Source: Thunnus maccoyii
Lineage: Eukaryota > Chordata > Actinopteri > Scombriformes > Scombridae
Length of the DNA: 64,000 nt
Direction of reading: 5' to 3'
NCBI RefSeq assembly: GCF_910596095.1
Contig: NC_056539.1
Location: 10,180,501 to 10,244,500, forward strand
Positions 26,145 to 37,321 of the stretch are shown here, one piece after another. Each line of letters starts with the position of its first letter. The first letter of the stretch is position 1. The translations under genes and the position numbers were made by a program. The notes under the pieces were generated by a model. The model was not told the origin of the DNA. It saw only the letters and a list, made by a program, of their open reading frames with translations, and did no database searches.

Positions 26145-27265
26145 CTGGTGAGTGATATAACCCTGAACCCGCTCCAGCATTCCCTCACATGTGAACTCTC
26201 GGAGAGTGAAAGGCTTCACTTGCACAAACATACACAAACACTAAAAGTGTTTGTCCTCAGTGCTGCTGCAACTGATATTTAGGGATTACAAGGTGCATGT
26301 CTGCATATATGTTCTGAATATACAGTTATATATGACTCTGCTTGTACTTTGGGACCTACCTCTGTGCATAGAATAGCTTTTACTGCTTCCTGTTCATCCT
26401 TCCTGTACTGTTGGTCATGTCCACAGGGATTATTGATGAATACTTCAGCATATTGCTGAGAGGAAATCTGTGATCCAAAGTTTTTTTACTGTCTTTAGAT
26501 CTAAAAATGGATGTACACCATTTTTTTCAACTTGAGGGGTTACCTACCTGTCTTGTGGTGGACGTCATTATTGTCTGAGGAGTGTGGTGGGTCAAATCGT
26601 GGCTGGAGGAAGACGCAACCCAGAGCTGTTGCCTCAATGGGAGCTGGACCCTCATAGGGGAAACCAGGACCTACAAACACCTGAAAGGGGAGCAAAGTAT
26701 ACATTATTTTGTAGTACAATTGGGGATCTATCATTAACTATAAACAAGCAGGATAAGAATGTAATGACAGTGATCCACATGGGACCAAAATTCCCAATCC
26801 TCTCCTTCTCTGGTTTCATAGCTTTATTCTGAGATCAGCTCTTATCTGACCTTGGCTATGTGGAGAAATTGTTGGACGTGTTCCTGAGTCAGCAGGCTGT
26901 GGTTTCTGATAAAGCTGGACAAATTAGAGGCGTGCACTGCATGCTGGTAGACTGTGGCATGGATCTCCAGCTCATCACTGATCACAGAAATAGGTAAGAG
27001 AAAGATCTAAAGAAGGACAACAGCAAGACCATGACAAGACCAACCTGTCTGACAATCTTGTGAAATGATAGTGAAGCAAATGGTAATTTTTTTCACTTTA
27101 TAATCAAACCAATGCCATGATCATTATCTGCCACATGTAGTCATGTTTACCATAGACAACTACTATCTTTTCTTTCCTGTCGGTATCTGACTCTAGCTCC
27201 TTCTCCCTCACCTCCACCCTTGCTATCTCTTCACTTCCAAAGCCCATGAAGGAGTTATAAGGAGT
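26145..27265 (-). pseudogene. MGAT5-like N-acetylglucosaminyltransferase exons, probably decayed
   Basis: Five minus-strand blocks resemble consecutive exons from the C-terminal half of MGAT5/MGAT5B, the Golgi enzyme that adds beta-1,6-GlcNAc to N-glycans. About 27265-27128 has PYNSFMGF and VYGKHDYMW. 27006-26851 (52 codons) has ELEIHATVY and SFIRNHSLLT. 26680-26548 has VFVGPGFPYEGPAPIEA and FDPPHSS. 26467-26360 (36 codons) has SSQQYAEVFI and EAVKAIL. 26219-26145 (25 codons) has REFTCEGMLERVQGYITHQ. Introns are short (80-170 bp), so this is not a retrocopy. Lesions: the first block ends CAG|AT instead of CAG|GT; the 26548 donor is phase 1 while the next block reads in phase 0; the last block is preceded by CAA where CAG is expected. 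I did not find the earlier exons or the final cysteine-rich exons. Confidence 0.65.
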
Positions 27266-27479
27266 ATGAGTTTGACACAACAAAACACAGATCAGTTATA
27301 TTAACCATGTTAAAAAAAATAAAAAAGTAACAGTATAAATTATGAATGAATTATGAATTACAGTCTCTGCTCAACCTGCATACAATATTCAAACCCTCAA
27401 CCAAGAAATTTCCATTTTTACAAGGAAACTCTGAAATGAAGAATACAGACAAGGACAAGAAGTAGTCACTGCTGGAACC

Positions 27480-27560
27480 TCAGAATCAGAATCTGTTTAT
27501 TAGCCAAGTATGAAACATACAGAGAACGTGTCTTGGTGTTGCTCCCACAAATGCAACATA
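27480..27560 (-). repeat. LINE-type 3' tail (inverted)
   Basis: TCAGAATCAGAATCTGTTTA followed by TTAGCCAAGTATG is the reverse complement of a typical L2-like 3' tail, related in style to the copy at 23150-23310. Confidence 0.55.
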
Positions 27561-28810
27561 GAAGCCAGTACAAAATGTATTCACAAACACACACACATAC
27601 ACGCAGAGTTATGGAACATGGTCAAGTACTGCAGATGCTGGACATCCCAGCTGCCCCACAGTGTTTTATATCCATGGCTGCATGCATAACTCCTCAAATT
27701 AGAAGCTGGTTCAGTGCTAAATGAGTCCAGGATTCTGAAGCGGCACCTCGAATTAAATGTTTTTTTTATTTTTAATAGAATGGGAGAAGTCATGTTTTAT
27801 GATATCATTATGTGATATCATATTGTTACATGATAGCATATGATTCACATCATTGTCATATTCATCAAACCATTAAGTGATCCCTCTCGCCCTATGAATT
27901 GGGGCATTGTCATCCTGGAAGTGACCACTCTCACTACGTGTAACCTGGGTGAGGCAAGTGATCTGATAAAGGAAAGTGACGCCCAGCAGTCAGTTTCAGG
28001 CCCTGGGATAAGGTATCTACAACCAAGATAGCCTCTTTTTAGAGAAGGCAGAACTTTTCCTCTGTCCTCTGTAACATACAAATAAGATATCAGACTTACA
28101 GCTGACACATCTGTATACATTCTCGGGAACAGAACATAATAGGCTGACACTAGGATGCAGCTCCTCTGCCGTTGGTTGAAGAGTGAAAACTGACAAATTA
28201 ATAGGCTGATTAATATGAAAAGATGGCCTCTTAGGGAGAAATGAGGGGTTTGGCCTCACTTTGCAGATGCAATAGTGAGTCTTTTTGATCCCACTGAATC
28301 TTGGGAGTTGGTGCCTGAACTGGATTACTGTATCCATTGGAAAGAGTTATCAAAACCAAAGAGTTGAAATCATGCATCCCTGTGGCTGAGATGTTGTGGG
28401 GAGAAACAACTAATGCCCGAGTCTCTCAATGACCTGCCTGAGTAAAATAAGGTTGGTCGAGTTAGTGACCTTCTTTTAACTTGGTGTTGAAAAAAAATAA
28501 AGATTAGTCTATTATCATAATTATTGTTTATGTGTATGTTGATGTTGATTCTTTTCAGAAGAATAAAGACTTTGCTATGTTTCTGTATGTTACAGACTAT
28601 TACCATCCATTGTATTTACATTTCTCTTGCATGCATATTTCCATGTGTATCTTGCAAAAGAGGAATCCTATCTCGCTGACCTTTGAACTCACTGTGAAAT
28701 CATTTACCTGAGCGAGAGTTTATGATGTTGCATCATCATGGCTGTAAGTGTGTATAGGTTTAAACCTTGTTAATAACACAGTTGAAGTATATGCAGTAAC
28801 AGTTCACTAC
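27561..28810. other. Intergenic, no gene recognised
   Basis: A small palindromic AT-rich patch with ATGATATCAT motifs lies near 27797-27842. The minus-strand frame at 28017-28337 has no motif I recognise and no supporting splice sites. Confidence 0.35.
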
Positions 28811-28811
28811 T

Positions 28812-29400
28812 TTAAAGGTGACCTATTATGCTAATTTCCAGCTCTACATTTTACTTTGGGACTCCACCAGAGTAGCTTTGCATGATTCACAGTTCAAAAA
28901 ACTCCTTATTTATCTTATGCTGGCCCTTTATGTAGCCCCCCAGTTCAGCCTCTGTCTCTAACAGGCAGTCTTAGCTCCTGTCTTTAAAGCCCCCCCCCTA
29001 TGAGCCACTTTGCTCTGATTGGCCAGCTTTCCAGAAGCCTGCGGCGGGGCAGCTGTATCAGAATTGTGTTAGGTTACTACTGATGCAAACCCAACAGTTC
29101 CTGCTTTACTGCTACAGATTAAAAGCTTTTCAATGACTAAATAACGGGAGACTTTTATTGCGAAGAATTTACAGAAAATTAAACTTCTTCACGGAATTAG
29201 TTAGAAACAATGCATGGAGGAATAGTACAAGCAGAAACAGCCACAGTGATGATGATGTTTGCAGACAACCAGCACACCTCCAACAGGTAAACTACTTATT
29301 TTATTTTGCTGTACTGTGTAATGGTGTCATGGCTCGGCATGACTACCTCCAAAGCAATGGAAAACGCCATAATGTGATTGATTGAAAGCACTGCCAGCAG
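28812..29400 (+). repeat. Dispersed repeat, direct partner at 47009-47665
   Basis: The block begins AAAGGTGACCTATTATGCTA and contains CCAGAGTAGCTTTGCAT, TGGCCCTTTATG, TCTGATTGGCCAGCTTTCC and ACCAGCACACCTCCAACAGG. The same blocks occur in the same order at 47009-47665. Copies diverge by scattered substitutions and small indels. It has no coding content and is likely a high-copy teleost interspersed repeat. Confidence 0.75.
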
Positions 29401-29854
29401 AGTTTATGAGAAGTAAGTGCTTGATTTCCACATTTACAACTTCAGGAATTTTGGAATTCATAGATACTATTTTAAAAGTGAACACGTGCATGCCTGTTGA
29501 CGGACACGGGGGTGTTAAAATTAGCTGTTTTGTGATGCTATTACAATTCACAGTTTTACACACTCTCCAAAAATAAACCTTTGGTGATGACGTGGGTGAT
29601 TTTTTCTGTTCAAGCCTGAACTTGCTCCAGTGTTAATTCCTTGTTCCTGGTACTAAAACAAATGGTCAGAATGTTTTCCTAAGCAGGGATTTTCCATGCA
29701 TCTTGGAAAGTCTCTTGTGGTTTCCCATAGAAATCTATCTGTTGTTCTATTATTAGAAATGACAAGAGTCAAGCAAAATCATCTTAGCTGTGGATTCAGA
29801 TCTTCAAACACAGGGGCTGTTTTACTTTTATTTTAAAAAATACAGCGAGGCAGA

Positions 29855-30052
29855 TGGCCGGTTCTGCTCGAGGTTTCAGGTTTTATTGCAGGGAAGAAAC
29901 CTTGCCGCTGTCACCAAGCGCCTTCTCACAAGGGAATGTTGGGACTCTGTAAATTAAAGAGTACAGTCAAGACCGTGCTCTATGTGAGGAGTGCCCTGAG
30001 ATCACCTCTGTCGTTATTTGACACCATATAAATAAAATTGACTTGATTTGAT
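29855..30052 (+). repeat. Non-LTR retrotransposon 3' end
   Basis: The succession GGAAGAAACCTTGCCGCTGT, GTGCCCTGAGATCACC and ATATAAATAAAATTGACTTG matches the 3' end of a LINE family I recall as widespread in fish. It ends in a short TTGACTTGATTTGAT repeat. Confidence 0.6.
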
Positions 30053-32400
30053 CTGGAAGTCTGAAAGTGCAGCCTTAAACCTTCAAACTCTCGTAGCACA
30101 CAAACGGAGTGATCATTCATTGCAGCAGTGCCATGTCAGGTCACTGTGTGACGCAAGAGATCTCCGTCTTCAAACCACTTTCACTTTTAGTGAATGGTGA
30201 ATGGTCACGTGCCAGGTAATGATGATGAAACTGCTGACTCTCAAAGCAGCCAGACAGACAGTGGGAGAGAGAGAGAGACGGCGGTGAAAACAAAGAAGCT
30301 CATTGCAAAAGGGAAACTCGTTTTATTAAAGTTTCATTCCAACATGTGGTCAGTGCCAAAGCTTACAGGAGGTAGCTATACTCCTGGATTAATTATACAT
30401 CATCAGTGTGTATCACATTCATAGATTGCTCATTATGCAACCATTTAAACCATCACTGATATTCATCCTGCTTTTAAATGCACTATTGCTGTGGTATGAA
30501 TTAAATATTTTATCAACAATGATGCTGGGCGTGACATTGTTTAATTGCTTGGACCAGATGATAAAGCCTGCAAATATTATGGCTTAAGAAGTGTACAGTA
30601 CAATGTGCTTTACAGCATACTTTAAAAAGTATTTTCCCACCATCATAACACCATTGCTTTTCATTCAAAACATCATAGCTTCACTAATACAGTAAGTACA
30701 AAAAACCTCACACGCAGGGCCGTAGCTACCACACTGAGACCACATCTTCAGTCTTTTTTTTCTTTTTTTTAATAATTTAGGGGATTTTTAGACTTAGTGT
30801 GTATTTAACTTTGACTACTTTTAGGCCAATAAGTAAATGAAATAATGGTATCAGCTGAGTTTATTCCAGGCAGTGTAGAGATGGCTTTGAAACAGCATTA
30901 TAGAATTTTAGACATTGATGTTGGAAAATAAAAATTACAGAAAAAATAATTCAACAAAACTGAAATTAAATTAAATATTTAAAAAATCCAAATAACTTAA
31001 ACAAATGTAGACATATTCTTTTTTGGTGTAATGTGGGTATAGTATAGTATTTCCAAAATCCTGGCTACGGCCCTGCTCATAGGGATTGGTCAATACTTTG
31101 CCCCTCCTTATAACAACACACCTTATCAAGAAAACACATAGTGACACACACACACACACACTCACAGATCACAAACACGTGACATATTACCACAAGTAAT
31201 GTGAGTGCTGTGAGTGCAGATACAATCAAAAGAGTGAAAACCTCCACTTCCTTCATCTCTTCTCTGGCCTTTACACTGAGCTGCCAGTGTGTCAGTGTGA
31301 TTGCAGCATCAAACCTGACCACCAACATGTGTTTAAATCTCTTGGAGCACCAGCTCTAACTCGATAAAGACAAATACGTTCATGTCTGGTAATGTATTTG
31401 TCATAGAAAGAAACTATCGTAGTAAACTCTAAAAATCTGGTGATCCAAGTGAGTGAAACACTGTTTGAGTCGTGTTTGGTAGCCGCCCTCCACGTAAGAT
31501 AGAGATTCACTGTACTGTGGAGCTTTACAGGAGAATAAATGCACCAATAACAAATACATTCATTATACATTCATGGTACTATTATAGTGAAATAAACTAC
31601 AGAAAATTACAGTATATTAGCTATATTATATATATATTAAAACAAGGCACCTGAGGAGTGCAGAATCATTAAAACCCGTAACAATCAGCGGCCTGAATAC
31701 AGGCCAGGAGGGTTTTCTTACTTTATTTAGGATGGCAAACACTGTTTGAAAGCACTAAGCCTCATGATTCTGTGTGTAAACCAATAACACTGTGATGGCA
31801 GTTGCTGATTTGTGGTAAGAGAAAAAAAAAGGGCAAGGAAAAAACTTTTATCATGTTTGTGCCTCTTTAAATGTGGTTCAATACCACGTAGACTAATTCT
31901 GACTTTCTGATAGTGAACTCTGAAGAGTTAACCTTTAGAAGAGACAAGGATCCTGACTAATTGAAAGTGAAGCTGAAATTTATATTTTCAGCTATTTTTT
32001 GATAATCAATTGTTTAAATCATTTTGTAAACAAAACTGCCAAACTTTTGATGGTTCCAGCTTATTAAATGTGATATTTTTCTGTTTTCCCTTGTCTTACA
32101 TTAAAGTAAACTGAATATCTTTGGTTTTTGGATATTTGGTCTGACAAAAAAAAAAAGCTTTTCTGAAGACATCACCTTGGTCTCTAGGAGAAGACTCTTC
32201 TTTCTGTCATTTTAAAGCCCAATTGAGATTAATCTATAATGAAAATAATCATTACTTGCAGCCCTAATCAAAATGGTTCAAGCACAGAGCCATAGCTCCC
32301 TTGGCTGAGGTAATAAACAAAACAGAAAAGAGTCTGTCAACACAAGCTGTGCCGTCAGTGTGAGTCCTGCTTAGTGTCTGTTCTCACAGCGGCAGATGAC
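30053..32400. other. Intergenic / 3' flank of the 32-kb gene
   Basis: AT-rich sequence with a short CA tract at about 31144-31162. A TTTATT at 31722-31727 could be an AATAAA signal on the minus strand for the TNF ligand gene above it. No exon is supported. Confidence 0.35.
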
Positions 32401-32489
32401 TGCAAGTGCTGAGCTCCCTTCCTCATTCCAGTCAGCTTCATGTCTTCATGCTTTTTCTTAGAGTGTGAGAGAGCGTTACGAGGCACTCA

Positions 32490-34648
32490 TCAGGTAATAC
32501 ACCGACTTCCCAGCATATAGTTCAGGCCCACAGTTGCGTTCTTAATCTTGAAGTGATTTGTGGAGTACAAGTGCAGAGCAGCCTTCTCCTTTGCTCTGAG
32601 GTAGACTACGGAGTGGAGCCCCCTGCAGATCTCACGTGAACCTTGCATGTCGAAATTGATGAGATGAGTTTCTTGCCCCACCACCAGCAGTCGCAGGGTC
32701 CCGTTGGCCTCCTCGTTGCTTTTGGACTTGTAACACACATCCATATACAAAATGTAGGGTCCAGTGCATTCGATAGAGATCGTCTCATTCTTTTCGCCGG
32801 CCACACTCATATTTTTTCTGCTTTGAATGCCATTGAACTTCAGTGTATCATTGCCTTCCATTTCTAGAGGATGAAAGGGGGAGTGTGAGGCACAGAGGGG
32901 AAAGTGGCAGAAAGTGAGAAAAAGGCAGAAACACGCTTGTTTGTCTTGTTGTGAAACTTGCAAAGCTGTATCTTATTTTCAATATGAGTGATGAATAACA
33001 AGATAAAGATCAAGATCAGAAGAAAAAGTTCTTTTTTCATTTACTCACCTGGTATGGCTTCAAACTCTATGTGTATATCATCAGGAGCAGTGGGCTGCTA
33101 AAAAAAAAAAGAATAACAAACTAAGTTTAGAGAACTAGTGGGTTAAATGGTTTGTTTATTGACTTTTCTGCTTTCCTGTTTGTCTGCCCTCACTGCCATT
33201 ATGACTATGGCATTATAAATGTGGCTCAAGTGTCGGTGTTTGTTCAAAGGTCACGCAGCTCTGCTATGTGATCCCTTTATGTTTGACTGGGAAGTGCAAG
33301 TGCTTGATACAGTAGTAAGGTAACAGTATGGTGTGAAAAACAGTCTCACAGTGACATGATTAAAAACTGTAGTGAGAGTAGCATCGCTGTGATGAACACC
33401 ACAGCCTAAATGTAGTACAAATGTTAGTCATTAAAATTAACATTACACAGTAAGTGTGCGGATATGTCAATGCAGATTCTAGTCATCCAGGTCATATCTG
33501 GAGAACCTCTGCACACCATTCCTGTTGCTTTTCACTTTTAAATAGTGTGATTTCTGTAGCTCTGTTCTCTCCTGCTCAAACTGTTAATAGTGTTAAATAT
33601 GACTCTTCATTTAAAACTGAAAACCACAAGTAAAAATAGCTCTTTTGAAGACAGTTAGTTCCACTGTGAAAGGACTAATGTGGTAACGGTTTGAATATGA
33701 ACACACTCTACTGCACCGTCAGTCCTTCTCCAATTTAATCTTTTTTTAAAAATCAAAAGAAGGTGTTTAAAAAAAATAAAATAAAAGAGACACAAAGCAG
33801 GGTGCTCTTTGCTGTTGCAATGCCATTTCATTTGGTGGATATTTTTATCCAAAGTGACATACACATGAGAGTTATAGTGCTGTTATAGTCTTAAGTTAAA
33901 GTTTATAGTTTGTGTCTGCCGCCTCCTGGTTCCTGTGAGTGCATGCATGCCCCAGACATTTCCTCACTCACAGTATGAATGAAATAAAGCTGCATTGAGG
34001 GGAATATTTCCACATTATTAAAAAAAGAAAAAAAGAAGAAAGAAAAGAAAGGGGAAAAAAAGGTTATCCGAGGGGAAATGATGTGTCTGAGCATCCACTT
34101 AGATTATTATTACATCCACTGAAATTCTGATTTAGGTAATGGTTTTATGACAGTAAGTTAGGTTTAACAGCATGTTTCAATTCACATGTAAATGCATGAG
34201 CAGAAAAATAGGTCTGGATGTATTAGCTGAGTGATTGTGATCATTTTTTGAGATAAAGGTTTATTTTATTTTTATTTTTAAATTTTGTGTAGGTTGTTGA
34301 AATTGAAATGTCTACACTGATCCACAGCAGAGATGCATTTGAGAGTAGTTTAACACCTTTAAAAGGATTACACACACCTTTTTGAATTCTCATTAGGCTT
34401 ATACATGGCAGCAAGTTGCATTAAACTGATAAAAGAAGAGAAAAAACTCAGCTCCTCTCTGTATACCCCTCCACTCCCTGCTCACTCACCGGCTTCAGCC
34501 CCTGAGTTTCCCAGTAAACGAAAAGAGTGACCAGAAGGCACGCAGCCACCAGCACGTTCTGCACCGCCACGACCACCGCAAGTTGTCCCGCGCGCCTGTC
34601 CCGGTGGACCACGCGGCCTCCCTCAGCATCCATCCTCCTCCGGTCCAT
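32490..34648 (-). CDS. TNF-superfamily ligand, type II membrane protein (TNFSF4/18-like)
   Basis: Three coding exons join in frame to 193 codons: 34648-34490 (53 codons, donor CCG|GTGAGT), 33097-33049 (49 nt, acceptor TTTTTAG, donor G|GTGAGT) and 32863-32490 (acceptor CTCTAG, stop TGA). The start chosen is MDRRRMDAEGG. An in-frame ATG at 34633 and one at 34741 are alternatives. Residues 1-21 are basic. Residues about 22-46 form a single hydrophobic membrane anchor (GQLAVVVAVQNVLVAACLLV). The ectodomain has the beta-strand motif GPYILYMDVCY, cysteines in the TNF-like domain, and potential N-glycosylation sites NDT, NMS, NET, NGT and NAT. The exon number, phases and size parallel the ligand at 15 kb and the mammalian OX40L/GITRL pair. 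Assignment to one of these is inference. Confidence 0.8.
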
Positions 34649-36876
34649 CAGTGCTCTGAGCGCCCTGCAGGAGCTCAACGACGCTTTTAACGCGAGTGGG
34701 TAAGGTGAAAGGAGGGGAGTGACTGGAAAGAAACTGCTCATGATCTGCAGTATTTTGTCTGTGCGTTTGTGTGGGTGGGGGGGGTTATAGCGCGCTCGTG
34801 CAGACAGACACACACACACACGCGCGCGCGCACAGAGCGTGTGAGAAGCAGGAGTGAAACCAGCGCATCGGGAGCTGATTGGCTGCTCACTGCTGCTCGG
34901 AGACTTACACTGCGATGCTGGAACACAAAAGACAAAGTTCAGCCTTCAATCACTGTCATGTTACAATAATAACATGAGGAGGTGTAGGGAGAGATGTGAA
35001 CCCGCTGAGGAAGTTGAGCCACAACTTGTTTCTAGGAAACCAAAAGTAGTCATGTGACCATACATCTTATTTTTAAAAATGTTCCCTCATTGAAGTCACA
35101 GCAGCGCATGTCAGGTTTGAGTCTCTTTACAGCGACTTTAATCTTTCTTTATGTCCAGTTGGAAGATCCAACAGCTGTTTAACATAAAACATCCAAGATA
35201 TTTATTGTACATGAAGTGAGCAAAGGACAGTGAAGTTTATAATAGAGAGTACCATCTTGTGTGGTGGTAAATCAAAAAGTACATAAATAAATTGATCTGT
35301 TTCTGAATAAATTGTACATTAATGCAGGCAAGGGCGGATTTAGTGATTTGGGGGCCCTGGGCAAACTCAGTCACGGAGCTTCCTTCATGCCTTATTTTCT
35401 CTAATTGAGGATGTTGGTGTTGGCGCTGGTAGAAGTAGCCCACTCAGAACTTTAAACTATTAATACAACGCTAAACATAGTTTGTTAAAAGTAGTTCTGC
35501 ATTCAAAGATTCACATAGATAAAAGTGCAGAAGTGTTAATAGCACAGTACACTTACGTTTACTTAATATCTGGTCATGGTGGAGCTCATTTTAACTGCTT
35601 TATATACTGCTGGATAGTTGAATCTATAATAATGCATCGTGTTTTATCTGTTGATCGTATACTTTGTGTGTAAAATCTTAACCTGTATAGTAACCAGTAA
35701 CAAGCTGTCAGATAAATGTAGTAGAATGACAAGTACACTGTTTCCCTTTGAAATCGAAGAAAGTGAATCCCTCCCAGTAGAAGTGGAGTTACAGTTGCAT
35801 AACTTGGAAATATTACAGTACATGTACTTCATAAGTGCAAGCCTAATACTTGAGTAAATGTACTTGGTTACTTGTAATGAAGGAGGTTGATGATTTCTAT
35901 AACTGAAATCTTTAACCTGGTTTTTCCTCTGCTTCTCTGACATGAACTGCTCTGAAAAGTAACTCGGTTCATTTAGTAGTAGGTAGGTTACTTGGGTAGT
36001 ATTCTCCTTATGCTACTTTATATTGATACTCCACTACATTTTGAAGATTAAGAATTTTGATAATTTTGACAAAATAAATAAAGTGATAAAATATGATGCA
36101 TGAACTACCCAGCATTTGGCCTATATAAGGTAGTTACAATTAACATGCAAATTTTGCAAAAAAGGACACGTGTCTGTAGTAATAATAATACAAGTAACAT
36201 GTAATATTACATAATTATATAATAATTATAAAGTAAAACTGTAAATGCAGGACTTTAACTTGTAATGGAATATTTCTATACTGCAGTATTATTACTTTAA
36301 GGATGTGAATATTTCTTCCATCAGCATGTTGCTGCACTCTTTTCTTTCTCTTTCCTGAAAGCAGGTTTCTTTTCTTATAAGGGTACTAGTTGACCTCCCC
36401 CCCTCTTCCTTGAATGACGTTTTTTCTTATATTGGCATCATTGTCTTTGTCTGTTTTCATGAGGGTCGGGGGTGGGGAGTGAAGAGGGTCAGTGCTCTCG
36501 TCATCTAGCAAGCGAGACAACGTGATAGGAAAATGTTAACTGTGGTTCTGCTGGTTGTTTCGGGGGGAACAAGCAGACCACCGTCAGGAGTTCTACAGTA
36601 ATTGCTTTACTTTTTCCCTTTGTTTTGGGGCTTTTTGTAAGTCATTTTGGGGTGTAATGAGTTAGATAGTAACATCATGTTTCATATCTAAATATAATAA
36701 TTCTGCTACAGATTTATTGTAATTTTTGGCACCCCTTTTAGTTGGGGGCCCCAAGCAGTGGCCTACCTTGCCCACTGTAATGGTAAAGTCTGTCCCTGCT
36801 TGCAGGATGCGATTAACCGCTACCATCCTGTTCCCCAACTTAGTTTGGTTATAAGTTGGTTACACATAAATTGGCC
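34649..36876. other. Upstream region of the 32-kb TNF ligand gene
   Basis: Just above the first exon there is a GC-rich stretch with a (CA)/(CG) tract (about 34807-34833). Farther up the DNA is AT-rich and I recognise no exon. Confidence 0.35.
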
Positions 36877-37313
36877 TAAAAGGAATAGTTCCACATTTTG
36901 GAAAATGTTCTCTTTCTTGTTGAGATGAAGACTAATATCACTCTAATTTCTGTAGCTACAGCCAGCAACCGGTTAGCTTTGCTTAGCACAAAGACTGGAA
37001 CGAGGGGCAAACAATACACACTGGCTCTGTCTAGTCACTAGCTAACATGTTATATCTTATCTGGCCAAGAAACAGTCCGCCACATAACCCCCGTTATGCC
37101 ACAACTTATTTTTTGTATGGTTTAAACAAAGGAGATATATAGCGTGTTCATTAGTGAGCTTTAGAGATACTTAATGCTAAGCTAAGCTAACTGGCTGTTG
37201 GTGGTAGCTTCATGTTTACGTTACAGACGTGAGAGTGGGATCATCATCATCTCATCCAACTGCCAGCAAGAAAATGAAAAAGCGTATTCTCCAAAAAGTT
37301 GAACTATTCCTTT
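36877..37313. mobile_element. hAT-type MITE with 8-bp target duplication
   Basis: The ends are TAAAAGGAATAGTTCCACAT on the left and AAGTTGAACTATTCCTTT on the right. Flanks AATTGGCC (36869-36876) and AATTGGCA (37314-37321) agree at seven of eight positions. The interior contains the GCTAAGCTAAGCTAAC motif common in fish MITEs of this sort. Noncoding. Confidence 0.7.
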
Positions 37314-37321
37314 AATTGGCA

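Noticed and set aside
28017..28337. Upstream MGAT5-like exon
   Set aside because: It was examined as a possible continuation of the MGAT5-like blocks. No family motif or phase-compatible splice sites were found.
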